64,000 nt of DNA. Origin: Plakobranchus ocellatus. Taxonomy: Eukaryota > Mollusca > Gastropoda > Plakobranchidae. This document shows, in pieces, positions 33,407-45,700 of this stretch (its first letter is position 1; each line of letters starts with the position of its first letter). The position numbers and the translations under genes were made by a program. The stretch covers positions 593,253-657,252 of the forward strand of contig BLXT01003757.1 in NCBI GenBank assembly GCA_019648995.1. Reading direction: 5' to 3'. The notes beneath the pieces were generated by a model. That model ran no database searches, was not told where the DNA came from, and worked only from the letters and a program-made list of their open reading frames with translations.

Positions 33407-33849
33407 AAGCAAAAGAGAGAGAGAAAGGGGGGAGGGGGAAGGAAACGTTTGGTGGGGGGTGGGGGAGGTGTAGAAAAAGGAAGTGAGGAGAACATTATTA
33501 AAGGGAAGAGAAATAAAAATGGCACAGGCACAGTGAAAGAAAGAGAGGGAGATAGACACAGATCGGGAGAGAAAGTGTGCAGTACGAGATAAAATTATAC
33601 AGAATATTTTATATGAAAAGACACGGCGGAAGAGTGTGTGAGAGGAAAAGATGAAGCGTCAAGAGGTTGGGCGGGGAAGGGGAAGGGGGACAGGGCGGTT
33701 TAATGTTCCGTTTGGTTTGGATTTTGACTATATATAATATGCCTCCAATAAGATGATCTCAGAGTTCAGGTCAACGATCAGGCCGTTGCGTGGATGGATA
33801 CGACCACAACCTATCAATTACCTTCTTCTTCTCATCATTATATTACTAT

Positions 33850-33851
<2 letters not shown>

Positions 33852-33880
<29 letters not shown>

Positions 33881-33882
33881 TC
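33852..33882. repeat. (TCA)n microsatellite
   Basis: About ten uninterrupted TCA triplets. Confidence 0.9.
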
Positions 33883-33929
33883 CATTATAGTAATGAAAAA
33901 TTATTCTTCTGCTGGGAAGAGGCATTAGT

Positions 33930-34065
33930 GAAGCTCGGTACAATCAACGGGTCTAGAGATCTGCTGGAACTTTCTGACACCCGGTTTGCATCTCACCACC
34001 ATTTGTGCGATCGAAACCTGACCAAAAATTTTAGTCAGCGCAATGACAAAGATTCGCACAACTTT
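33930..34065 (-). mobile_element. Possible tRNA-derived SINE fragment
   Basis: On the minus strand ggtttcgatcgcacaaatgg followed by gtgagatgcaaaccgggtgt resembles a SINE head. Its boxes are degenerate and no second copy is in the window. Confidence 0.3.
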
Positions 34066-34203
34066 AGTGGATGCTTTCTTCATTTCATCGTAAACGATCT
34101 GGATGGACAGAAGAAGTATATGACGGTGATACTTTATTACCTTTCTTAGTTTAAGCGGCGCCAAAACCCCAAAAAGGAGCCTCGAATTTTCTTCTACTAT
34201 ACA

Positions 34204-34364
34204 GGGGGCGTCGGTGACACAGTGGATAGTGATTCCGCCCTGAGATCTGCAGGGACTTTTCTGTCGCGGGTTCGAGTCCCGCCACAGGCGCCCTGGCCTG
34301 ACGGAGGGCCTGAAAGCGTGAGATCACCTTGTTGTGGACTGGCTATACATAAAAACCAACTAAC
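34204..34364 (+). mobile_element. tRNA-derived SINE, family B, with 13-bp target-site duplication
   Basis: A 161-bp element with a B-box (gcgggttcgagtcc) and a conserved tail (gacggagggcctgaaagcg, gatcaccttgttgtggact). It is flanked by cttctactataca at 34191-34203 and 34365-34377, a perfect 13-bp duplication. This defines the element's exact borders. Confidence 0.93.
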
Positions 34365-34737
34365 CTTCTACTATACATACATTTCTAAGGTATATGCAAT
34401 GTATGTTATACACATAATGCCCAGAGCTTTTTTGGTTGTATACCTAGTCCGTATTAGTCTGGAGGCAGGATAAGCAGGTGTTCTAATCAAGTGTGCAATA
34501 ACAACCGATCTGATATCTATGCGGGCATTGACGCAAGCCATAATAATTATTGTAATGGTATTATAGGCTTACATATATCGGCAGGTTTCAAGTGTTTTTA
34601 AATAATTGGTGGGGATTTGTGTCACGAGAATAAAATTCTGACGTATATGAAGTGAAGATAACAGCAAGAGCAATACGAACAATGCTCCCCTTCTCCTCTT
34701 TCTCCTACAATTACAACAACTACTACTACTGTTGACA

Positions 34738-34739
<2 letters not shown>

Positions 34740-34803
<64 letters not shown>
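34740..34803. repeat. (TAA)n microsatellite
   Basis: About 21 TAA triplets immediately upstream of the dispersed repeat copy 2. Confidence 0.96.
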
Positions 34804-34804
34804 G

Positions 34805-35408
34805 TCTCGAACAGGATGGCAATCTTGACAGGATGGCAATCTTGACATGATGACAAAAAAAAAAAGTCTCGAAAAGGATTTAAGTCCTTGGAATCTTGAT
34901 ACACATAATGACTTATAATTTTATTTCTGTGGTGGTGCAGAGTTCACTAGGGACACGATACAAACGTTGAAATGTCTGTAGCGAAAATAGACTTCTCTGA
35001 TCCAATTTGTTAATGCACACTAGGCATATACATCACAGTTAATATATTACTTAATTTTTAATGGAGTGGAAATTTTAAAATACTGATCTCCCCAAGCCAA
35101 TGGAGAATTAATCTCTTTCGCTTTCAAGCTCATTCTCGTTAACTGTTCAGATCTCAACCGAATAAATCTTTTCCCTCGATTAACCACTCTGCTTTTGTAA
35201 ACTAAGCTCATTTCTTTACTTACGCGCAGAATCGAGCTTAATGTTTTCTTAGGACCTAACCTCAGGTGACTAACTTTCCTTGACACTTTATTTTTTTTAT
35301 TTTTTTTAAACAAGATAAATACGTGAGCTCCATTCGTGGTAGAGTGCTATTCAATTTCAATCTAATAATTCAGCATTTCTGTGAGGCTAAAATTGATCTA
35401 GATAGTGA
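34805..35408 (+). repeat. Dispersed repeat, copy 2 (uninterrupted)
   Basis: Colinear with 11336-11551 plus 13100-13445. It contains aggcatatacatcaca at about 35023-35038, the unoccupied version of the transposon insertion site in copy 1. Bounded by (TAA)n and (CAG)n microsatellites. Confidence 0.75.
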
Positions 35409-35411
35409 CAA

Positions 35412-35493
35412 CAACAGCAACAGCAGCAGCAGCAGCAGCAGNNNNNNNNNNNNNNNNNNNNNNNNNNNNNNNNNTATTATTATTATTATTATT

Positions 35494-35551
<58 letters not shown>

Positions 35552-35558
35552 TTGTTGT
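35412..35558. repeat. Compound (CAG)n-gap-(ATT)n-(GTT)n microsatellite
   Basis: CAG triplets to 35441, N from 35442 to 35474, then TAT/ATT triplets to 35496 and GTT triplets to 35558. The assembly gap lies inside the repeat, so true length is unknown. Confidence 0.95.
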
Positions 35559-36363
35559 AACAGGTCAACAATGTAATATTACGGGAGGGGGGGAGGGGTA
35601 CGGTAAATGTAAGAAAGGTGTAAGAAGGGTGGTGGGGGGGTGGTCAAAAAGTCCCCAAAAAGGTGTAAGATTATATGATAATATTTGAACAGCCCCTTAT
35701 CTTGACAAAGTCTTTGGAATCAGAACATGACGACAAACCACAACCGACACAAATGAAGTAAAATCATATTAGAACGTAAGGGGAAAGGGGAGGAGGGTGT
35801 GCTTTTTTAGATTGAAGACAACTGATAAGAATAAACCGTAAAATACACACATACACACACACACACATATACACAATCATTACACGGATAAAACCATAGA
35901 TGTAGGGATAAACACAATGGAACAATTATCGTGCTCTAGTCATGATAGATTTCATTGCTAGCTAGGAACGGACACTATATGGTTTTTAAATAATCAAGAT
36001 GAAAAAGGCGCATATACCATAAACGATACTTGTAAGACTTGAGCAAATTATTAGCACAAACAATATTTCGTCATTAGAGGATCCCTCCGTTTTCATAATA
36101 TGTTAATAAGGCAACATGGATATGAGGTCCCTCCATCCTTGTAATATAATTATATATAACTAAGGCAACGTGAATAAATTATATCTAACCAAAAGTTACT
36201 CGACCAGAGAGAGAGCACATATTTAAACGCCTGATCAGACGGTCTTTGCAATATTGTATTAGCGTGCACAGAGAAAGAATTGGCAATTCACACCACCGTT
36301 ACTCTGATGTAGGTAAAATCAAACTCACCCTACAGAAGCATCCGAAAAAAAGACTTGTTGCCA

Positions 36364-36507
36364 TGCATCTTCCCTATCAGTTATCATCCTGCTTTCGAGC
36401 TCTGAATCTCGAAAACATTAGTGCTGTTTTTCGTACATCATCCCTATCAGTCATCGCCCTGTTTTCAGGAACTGAGCCTTGAAGTCGATACTCGATAGTG
36501 CTATTTT
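36364..36507. repeat. About 72-bp tandem duplication
   Basis: catcttccctatcagttatc...attagtgctgttttt is followed by a diverged copy catcatccctatcagtcatc...gatagtgctatttt. Confidence 0.7.
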
Positions 36508-37699
36508 CCGCCAACAGCCGGCCTAGATAGTCAGCGGTTAAGGTTATCTTTTCAGTAAGAGCGTTATTTTAAAAACATACTAGATGTTGAGCCTGTAAGT
36601 AATTGGGACCAGGCAAAATATTGACAACGATACCTTTTGAAATATATTTTGCATAACTTACCTCATAAGTGTCGATTCCTTATCCATTCTAGGTTTTCCC
36701 AATGACTCCTATCAGAGTTTTGAAGTTTCAAGGCCAGATTAAGGGGTTCTTTCAAGGCCGACAGATTCCATTTTCAACAATGCAGTTGTAAAGCTGCAAA
36801 ATTTAGCAACACAAGTAGACACTTGTGCATGAAAACTTAACGAAGCGTAATATGATTTTTGAATGGTGAATCGCAATGGGTTTTAATTACTATCAAATCA
36901 ATTTCAAATAGATGAGTCTTAATTGTTATCTTATCAATTTCAAATAGATGAGTTTAATAGCTGTCTTGCTGAGCCGTCATATTGGCAGACAAAAGCACTG
37001 ATGTCTTCGAGGACCAGTGTCTTGAAATAGATATCTGTTAGGCTCGGTACAGGACAACACAGCTATACGGAAACGCGATTAAATACAAACTGCTTGCAAG
37101 ATAAACAAGATGCAATGATCTTTAAGGCAAGAAAAGGTTTGACGCATCTCCTCACAAGAAAATGAAGAGTAGGATATGAACAATACATGGGAGCCAGTCA
37201 AGATCCATTTTAACAGCACATCCAAAGATTTGCCACATTAATCAAAGGATAAACATAAAAAAGAAATCAAAGCTCATAGGAACCAGTCTAGAATTGCTTT
37301 ACCAGCATATCAAAAGATATAACAGAGTAATTAAAGGATGAATGTCAACAAAGACATAAAAAAATAGTATTAATAAAGCTCATATCTATTAAAAAAAAAA
37401 AAAAGAAAAATAAGAAGAAAGAAATAAAAGATAAAAAGATGGTGAGAAAGAAAAATTAATAAAAGCTGCACAAGAAATTAAAGAGCTAGAATACCTGAAG
37501 AGCATTCATTAGTTAATAAAGAAAAGGAGCGCGAAGTACCGATAAGATTTAAGAAAGGTTTCTAAGCATCCATCGCAGAGGAAGTAGAAGCAAAGAAAAT
37601 ATTATCAAAAAAGTTGTTCCCATTTTTTGACATAGCATAAAAGCTATTTGGAAAGTTGAAACCAATCAGTTACTAACCACAGACAAATAAGAAATACAT

Positions 37700-38830
37700 A
37701 ACAACAGAGAAAGACTAAAACAAAACAAAAATTAACGCTAGGACGCTTTCAAGAACTTGTAAAAAGACTTCCGCCGAACATATCCGATGACAAATTATTT
37801 CATCATATATCCAACCATTCAATAAAGACTTCAAGGTCAATATCCGACGATTCAATAAGGACTTTAAAGGCCATACTTCTGCACTAACAAAAAGAAAAAA
37901 ATATGATAAAATTCAATAAATTTCTAAAAATTGTAAAGCAACAGGCCCTGATGAGATTACATAAGAAACAGCAAAAGAGGATACAAATTTGGTAGCAGAA
38001 TTAACTAACTCATGCTTTGGAAAATTTTGTGTAAAAGAGTACATACCGGCAAAAGGCAACACCTTGTGCAAAGAAAACAATGCAATAGTCATCGTGGTAT
38101 CACATTTTTAAAAATCTGTTTCAAGCAAGGTTTTCAAAAGAGTCATTCTTGAGGACTAAAAGGGCCATAAGACAATGTTCCAAGGATTAAATACGCAAAA
38201 TTTAGAAATAATATGTCTGACACTGACCAAATAAATAATATCTTGGAAATTATCTTGAAATGGTCCTTTGAATTGGGTATCTCATTTTAGTTTTGTAAAT
38301 TTTGTGGTTTTCATAGAATCTTCAGAAATATTCCCTGGAAGCCACAATGGCAAAACAATACCCTGGATAAATATTCATTGTGCTGATTTAAGCTGCCTAC
38401 CATAATATGCAGAGAAAAGTTTCCAAAATAGTAACTCTTTTAAATTAGAAACAGAAGACTATCAATGTTGTCCTCTCTCCCAGTTTACATTTCTAGTCAT
38501 AATGAATTAGATTAAGGGAAAAAAAAGCATTTGGTCCCTTTTTTATTTATTTGCAGACAGTATAATAGTATTCACCAGGAGCATAAATGCAGGAGCTTAA
38601 AATCTCTCGCAGCCTCACAACAACTAAAAAGGAGTCCTAAAAAAGTATCGGGCAAAACAAGAAACATACTATATAGGAGAATGGAAAAAATGACTCAATA
38701 TAGAAGGCAGTGGATATGTTGGTTGATGATCAATCCTACCTATGATCCAGGAGGGGCGAAAGTAAAAAGAAAAGACTTTTTTTTAACCTTTACCTGTTAG
38801 ATGAGAGCTAACTTATTTCAGAAAAAATGT
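37700..38830 (+). mobile_element. Strongly decayed RTE-like LINE, reverse-transcriptase part
   Basis: Translation in pieces gives NCKATGPDEIT, then EDTNLVAELTNSCFGKF and EYIPAKGN, then SSKVFKRVILED, LEIILKWSFELGISF, and later NSFKLETEDYQCCPLSQFTF. These follow the order of non-LTR reverse transcriptase: KATGPDxIPAE, ITLL..KVFxRVIL, LRxILEQSLEW, and VRQGCxLSPLLF. Several stops and frame changes separate the pieces. No endonuclease or 3' end was identified. Confidence 0.7.
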
Positions 38831-39465
38831 TCGAAATGCAAGAGTGTTTGCTGAAAAGAGACATCTATTGACAATTTAATTTTAAAAATTACACACTTAT
38901 GCTTAAAATACAAGGGTGCTAGGTGAAAAAAAGTTCTATGCACAGAATGACACATCTAATATATGAAGTTTTCACGATATTCTTTTCTGATTACGTTAAG
39001 GGTGCTTGAATCTTTGCCCTCAAGTATAAACCAGGCTGGCCCTAGAGTTAGTAAAAGATCAACGATAACAGATATAATGCGAAAAGTAGTATGTAGTCTA
39101 CAAGAGCTCAATCCCATGTTAGTAGTAGGGGCCGCCGATCTTTTTAAATGCAGTGAAAGATACATATCATGCAATTTCAACGTGAGGAGCCTTTTTTTTT
39201 TCTTTTTTATTCTCTTTCATCATTTGATTTTAAAAAACGGCTCTCGGAAACAATTAATAATATTCGCATTTTTTAATCGTCTATGTAAATGATGTTTTAA
39301 ATCCCAGCACTGACATTTTTTTTTAATTTAACTTAATGATCGATCAATAATTTTGGAAACGATTTTGTGTTTGAAAAGCAATAGCCACTGTTTAAAGGCG
39401 CAGTCATAAGATATCACTAAATAGGGTTAAAAACAGTTGATATGAATTACTCTTCCCTTTGGTTA

Positions 39466-39560
39466 ATTAAAGCATGGCTGGCGCTTGATGCATAACATGC
39501 AGAAAATCATGGTTTTGCAGATCTCGGGTTCGATCCCTAAATTGACCTCCACGCGAAAAG
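39466..39560 (+). mobile_element. Possible tRNA-derived SINE head
   Basis: An A-box-like tggctggcgcttgatgc and a consensus B-box ggttcgatccc at about 39528 lie 45-60 bp apart, as in a tRNA-type promoter. The rest of the element is not recognisable. Confidence 0.35.
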
Positions 39561-40171
39561 AATGGCATAAATCTTTAAACATCATGCGTTCAGACTCGAG
39601 AGGTCATTCATATATATATATATAATGCTGAGGCAATGACCCATGATATTCAATAATCCGATTTATATAACTTTCGTCCTAAGGCGATGCATCCTACTAA
39701 CTAGTATTTTGATAATCACAAGAAAAACTGAAACAAAGAAACAACAATGACTGAATTCTTTTCTTTATAAATACGTTCAAAATCTGTTTATTTGTTCACT
39801 TTCGTAGCTAGTGTTTCTTCAATCAAAATGGCTTTTACAGAAGGGAAACAGCGTATGATATTAATTGAAACTAAAATGACTACTTTTGATGAAAACTTTC
39901 TCCTGGCTGTAGAAAAATGTTAAAAAGGAAGTCTTCAAGTGGGTCAAAATGAAGAGTCAAATACAACTTAACTATTAGGTACAACATCAAGACGTAGATC
40001 TGGACTGAAGTAATTGATTATGTTGCCATCTTCCTTTTTTAATATTCTAGATAAATTGACACTCAATGTGATTCCTTGGAAAAAAAAATGCTCAGGTAAA
40101 CCCATGTATTTCAAAAAATTTTGTTTAAAAAATCTTTTGTTTGAGACAAGTCTACTACATTCCAGCTAATC

Positions 40172-40898
40172 CTCAGCTAATTCCCATTTACTTTTAAAAA
40201 GAAAGCACCCGTGCGGTTGAGACATTGCTGTGCTTCTCGGGCTGATGGAAGCCGCCCTTTTTCTGAGGTAAACGCCAGAGAATGGTCTCCTCGTTTACTG
40301 CATGGCTTTTCGGAGGAACATCCGCATAATTTTAGCTGCCGTATTCATGACAACTCGGTCACCGCACCAGAGGATTTCGTTCACGGGCTTATCGGGTCAT
40401 CCGCTAGGGCGGCCATCAACCACTTCCCGGCATTCGGATAGAACATGCATAACCGTTTCTTCCTGTTCCCCGCAAAGACGACATGCAGTAGTCGCGAACA
40501 CCCGTGTCGCGCTCGGTCCGCCAGGAGGAGCGTGTGTTTCGCTCTTGCACGACAGATTTGTACAGCGTCACTCCTTGGCAGACTTTGTAATTAATCACCT
40601 GTCTCGTAGGCTTCATGAACATCATTCATCATTAGATAACTGCGCCGCACTCCAGAGCCTGGCGGTGCCGCGTTGCAAAACCATCCTAGCGTCCGACAGA
40701 GTTAGTGGTTTCCGTGGCTGTGGCATTGATCTTCCCTCGTTTGCTAGTCCATCGTCTATCCCGTTGCCGAGGACCCCAACGTGGGACGGAATCCACTGGA
40801 CCACAGTCCGCACTCCCTCTGTTTTCAGCTGGTAGTCCGCTAACAGCACCACCTTTCCCACACCTTCATTTGATTTCGATTAGCTGAAATCATGGCTA
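40172..40898 (-). mobile_element. 5'-truncated LINE with RNase H domain (I/Jockey-type), 13-bp target-site duplication
   Basis: Minus-strand frame includes VVQWIPSHVGVLGNGIDDGL, the RNase H C-terminal motif of I-group non-LTR elements (WIPSHVGIxGNExAD). Downstream, after frame changes, comes a Cys-rich C.LCGEQEETVMHVLSEC motif typical of the ORF2 tail. Flanks attccagctaatc at 40159-40171 and 40899-40911 are identical. The 5' junction carries an inverted repeat (see 40868-40921). GC content is far above the surroundings, indicating a fairly recent arrival. Confidence 0.85.
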
Positions 40899-40921
40899 AT
40901 TCCAGCTAATCGAAATCAAAT
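40868..40921. repeat. Perfect 19-bp inverted repeat at the LINE 5' junction
   Basis: Arms atttgatttcgattagctg (40868-40886) and its exact complement (40903-40921), loop of 16 nt. The right arm overlaps the target-site duplication, so the left arm is an inverted copy of flanking DNA at the truncated 5' end of the LINE. Confidence 0.85.
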
Positions 40922-42755
40922 AAGATGAAATGTAAAAAAGGATGCTTTTCATTCAGATCATTAGCATCACTGTTTCCAATAGATGAAGATGTCTATTTGG
41001 TCAACTCGGATGGCCATTTTAATATTTTACCCTAAATTCAAACGAAAGCAATTCTCGTCAAAGCGGCCTTAATTTTAATCTAATTCTGGATTTGGACGAA
41101 TTTTGGCACAATTTTACATGTTCGTTTATATTTTAAACTCATTTTAGATGGAATGAATTATAGACCCTACAAGCGTTAAAAGTCAATTTAAAAAATTACA
41201 ATGAATTAATAGGCTTTAACATTGGAAAAAAAATTCCTGAAATAATAATATGAGATTGATGAGAGTCACATTATAAGTTGAAGGATAAAATATTTCTCCT
41301 TTTATCGAGATTCAAAATCGAATGAAAAGTAAAGTGATTTAACGTTACATCAACAAAACCATCATGTCCAATAAGTAGGCTAATAGTAATAGAAATAATT
41401 ATGATCTCTCGGCAATCATTTTCTATACATCCACGTATTACTTCAAGAACCCCTGATAAAAAAAATATGAGCCTCCCAATGATTTGTCTAGAGAAGAACA
41501 AGACAAAATCAATTGCCATCTTTAAACTCGGAAAGTGAATTTTAAAGATACGCTGCGTCATATAATATTATAATTTGTGTTGCACGACGGTAAACACAAG
41601 CTGCGTTCACGTAGAAGGAAACTTTTCAGGTTTCTTAAGGAATCAAATCCAAGGGAAACTACTCCGCATTTAATTATGAATTATTATAAACTCTTTGTTG
41701 TCAAGAAAACCTTGCCCAAAATAAAACCAATGTGATCTATCATGTGACTTTTGAGACGTTTTTAGTGTTTACATCTGTTTCCGCTGAATTTTGTCGACTT
41801 GCTTCGATAGACCTAGATCTAGACGACAGAATTTCCAGGAAACCAAAAACTAAAGTACTCGTTTGGGCTCATAGGCCTTTAGTGCAGGAGTAAGGTCTAG
41901 ATCTAAATCTGGCTAGCCCGAGATCTAAGTATGATATCAACATGAAATCATGCACATGTTAATCTTACGTTTATCTAAAGTTCAAGAATATTTAGATTCA
42001 ACTACAGTCTAGATGATCTGGACTAGATTAGATATCTCGGATCTAATCTTATGTAGGCCCTAGATTAAATATAAGACAACATATTATTAGAATTACTTCT
42101 GTTAAAACCGTATCTTCTGCACGATTAATTATGGTTTTATAAATTTTCATTATTTTATATTAGCAGCTATTCTGAATTTCCAGGGAAGAGATCTAAAGGC
42201 TTATAAATGCAATTATCTAGACTATAGGCTAGATTCAAATTAGAAGAGTTGGCCAGGCCCGAAATTGCCGGCAAGATCTAGGGAATAAAAGGTCCACCAG
42301 TTAAGGAAGGATTTTTGCAAGACATTGCATCATCCTTGATCCGCCTATTTGGCAAAATAAAGGCTTAATTGGGATGACCTCTGCCTAAACCAAGGTTGAG
42401 CCTCATGTAGTTAACTTGATTAAGTGGAGACTGACACTAGGTAAACATGGCCCACATATTTTGAAGGAACCTCCAGTAATAGTACATTTTAGATTAATAT
42501 GGCATAAATATTTCTAAAGCACACACTCACTTTAATATGTCATATCATGAAATCTTCAGAAAGTGAATGTGAGGATAAAAGTGCAATGCAGTAGCGTAAA
42601 TTATTAGACTCAAATGCTATGCATTTTAACCATGCATAATTTTTAAACATGTTTTATTTGTCATCTTTTTGTTTTTGGGACCAGACACAAGGAGCTCAGG
42701 TGTTACTGGCACATTCTTTGTTTGAGTCTCACCAAGGAGTAAATCTAGGCTCAGG
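40922..42755. other. Region upstream of PEPD
   Basis: AT-rich, no recognised gene. A cluster of AGATCTAG/TCTAGA-type motifs lies at 41810-42300. A pyrimidine-rich tract ending gggaccag at about 42685 could be an acceptor for a 5'UTR exon carrying the PEPD ATG, so the promoter may be further upstream. No clear TATA or CpG island. Confidence 0.45.
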
Positions 42756-45700
42756 ATGGCATCAGGAAAAATACAGTATGTATTCTCATTAGATTTATAG
42801 ATTTCTATTAAACATTTCTAGTTTTTTTTTTTTTTAATTTATCATATATCCAAAATTGATGGAAAAAAACTTTCTTTGAAATCATTCTCCTACCCCCTCT
42901 TGTTTATTCAATATAAAACATCTAACTCAACTTAAACCAACTTTTAACATCCCTAACCCTAACAAAATTTCAATGTAGCTTTTCTTTTGTCGCCAGGCAA
43001 AACTTTTCAAGAGGTGATCACACCCATGAAGTTTCAATGGAACTGTTTCGACAGAATAGACAGCATCTGTGTGATCGGTTGAAAGCAAATGGCAAAATCT
43101 CAAAAGGGGCAATAGTTCTTCTTCAAGGTGGTATAGAAGACACGAGAAATGACACAGACCACGAGCCTCTCTTTCGACAAGTAATGTTGAAAAATTGAAG
43201 TACATGTATAGAAAATTTTAAAAAAAAATGTTTAATGCCACAAAAATTTTCATTTGAAAATCTCACCACCTTTAAGGGAAAAAGATTTTATTGGGGAAAT
43301 GCAACATCTAATAGACTTGCTAAATCAAAGTTTGGCCAATGTCACCCTCCAACAATTCTCAAATCCTTAAAAAATTTTATTGATTAGTATATGGATCATA
43401 ACAAGCACATGTCTTCCTAGTATTACGAAAAACTACCAATTGTTACAAAAGATGCATCAAATTATGAAAATACGTCTGATTCATAGCATATTTTGCTCTG
43501 ACTCAAGCACAGTGAAACGGTGTTCTCTTCATTGAAGCTCATATCCTGAGCCTTGCCAAGGATATTGATCACTCTGTTGAACTACAAGACTAGAAAGTGT
43601 ACTACAGTTACACAGTTATAGACTAAATAATCATTTGGAGTGATTGGTGCAATCATAACATTTCTATGGGAAAAACTGACAATAGTATCAGAATGTAAGT
43701 GTGCATTTTGGCTGTTACTAATTTTGGGTCTGAATTACCTATTTTTTCATCTTAGTTACAAAATTACATGATCCCAACTAGGCAGTTATGCAGTCATATA
43801 GACATTAAATCTACAACTCATGAATATGTTTAAATCAAGAGTGTTCTACTTTATTATCAGTCTATATTTTTTTGGTAATGTAATGTTTCTATACTGTTTA
43901 TTGTCAAAGAATCCAACAATTTTAGCCATGCTTTGTTCAAACAAATGTTTAAAAACTTTGATCTAGCCAAATAAAAGTTTTTGTTTAAGTGTGTTCAGAT
44001 ACATGAGCAGTGAATCACAAGAGAAAGTTTTAACAAAAGCATCTATGATTTTCTTTGAGTTAGTTTACACAAACTTATTTGTAAAGTGAAATACAAAAAT
44101 AACGCCTCTATCTGAAGTCTTGGCTGGTGAAAAACTTATCTGTCGGATGAGAAACATACTCTGTGGTGCCAACTACCAGCAGTAGGCATAGCTACAACAT
44201 AGCTGGAAAAGCTGGAAAAAGATTTGTTGCTTCAGTGGACTTTTGGATATTACATCAAAAGACTTTATACACAGAAAGCAAAAAGTAAGGTAAATCTGCC
44301 ATTAAGCAATGTCAAAATGAGCCCCAGGTTCAATTTTGTAGACTCCACTATTAGTAATAGTGCTCTACAAAACGATTGCATAGCAACAGTAAGTCTAGTT
44401 GACAATATGCTTTTGTATTCTTTGTCTAGGCAAGAAAAATGAATATCAACAATTTATTGATTGTTTTAATTCGTGCACAGGAATCTTATTTTCACTGGAC
44501 ATTTGGAGTTGAAGAACCAGACTTCTATGGTGCCATTGATGTTGACAGTGGGAAATCAATTCTTTTTCCTCCCAAGTTACCAAGCTCATATGCTGTCTGG
44601 ATGGGAAGGTATTTATAAAATCATGCTTTGTTCATTCAACACAAGCTGGTTAAAAGGGAATAATGATTTAGGTTCTTAGAAAGCCTTTATCACTGAGGTA
44701 ACCAATTAAAGAACAGTACCGTCATGCCTACTTGTCGTTCAACTATTTCCACAGTTATGAAAAAATCGTTTTACTCTTTGCTTCTTAAAAATGACAAGTT
44801 TGTTAAGCATCTTTGACATGTAGGTATTGACCAATGAAATTGCAATGCTTATGCAAACAGACAGTGTTTGACCATTTATGGGTTACATAATGTATGTTTC
44901 AAATGGCAGAAATGGTCAACTTTGAACCGCTATCAGCCAAAAGAAGTGCATTATCGTAACATACACTGATCCAGCAGCACTTTTCACACTCATGTGAAAA
45001 CTGGGCAGCTTAGTATGTTTAATCTCATAGCCTCTTGGAGAGCTGATCGGTAAATTGGTGAAAATCGCACCAACATGTGAAGTCTTTATTCGTTATCGGA
45101 CTTAAATGACTTTCGAAGGTCTGTAAATCAACTTCTGCAATGTTTTATTCTTTCATCTTTAAACTGACTTACACTGTTCGCCAGTTACAAGTTGGACTGT
45201 TTGATAGTGAGTGATTTTTCTTAATGCGTTGAGAATGTCCCAAAATCTGTATCAATACTTCTAGAGTTTAAAAAAAAGGATGACACTTTCTAACTTCACA
45301 TTGACGAGTAGTGGTAAGTTTTAAAAGCATCATTGAGGAAAATCAGGAATGTATTATCAATTTTACAACTATTATAATTGTGCTACTGTAACACTTACAC
45401 ACACACACGCACACACATATACATACTCACACAGAAATAAAAATAAATTAAGGAAAAAAAATTGCTCTAGTTACTATTGATGAAACCAACATCATCCTCT
45501 TCATTCATGTTGATCATCATCATCATAGATCATTGTTTACAATTGATTATCCAGTGTTCCTCTCTTTTCTTATCTCCGGTATAGTAATTATAAAGCCAAC
45601 AGCAAGTTAAAAAAAAAATTTAAAACAGCTCTTCATCAAAATTAAGTTCTTGTAAAAAGTCTTTATGTTCATAAGATTAATTCCTTATATGTTTAGATAT

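Larger units (their letters stand above)
29331..37690. other. Intergenic region rich in simple repeats and SINEs
   Basis: No confident host gene. Contents: triplet tract, poly-G, GA, TAA, TCA and compound CAG/ATT/GTT microsatellites, SINE copies, one dispersed repeat, and small tandem duplications (36364-36507; about 36885-36950). A short coding-like block lies at 32555-32650. Confidence 0.6.

Noticed and set aside
33251-33592. Arg/Glu and Leu/Ser repeat frames on both strands
   Set aside because: Translation of a (GA)n microsatellite.
38956-39180. Open frames on both strands near 39 kb
   Set aside because: Neither strand resembles a known protein; next to a decayed LINE in AT-rich DNA, so likely chance.
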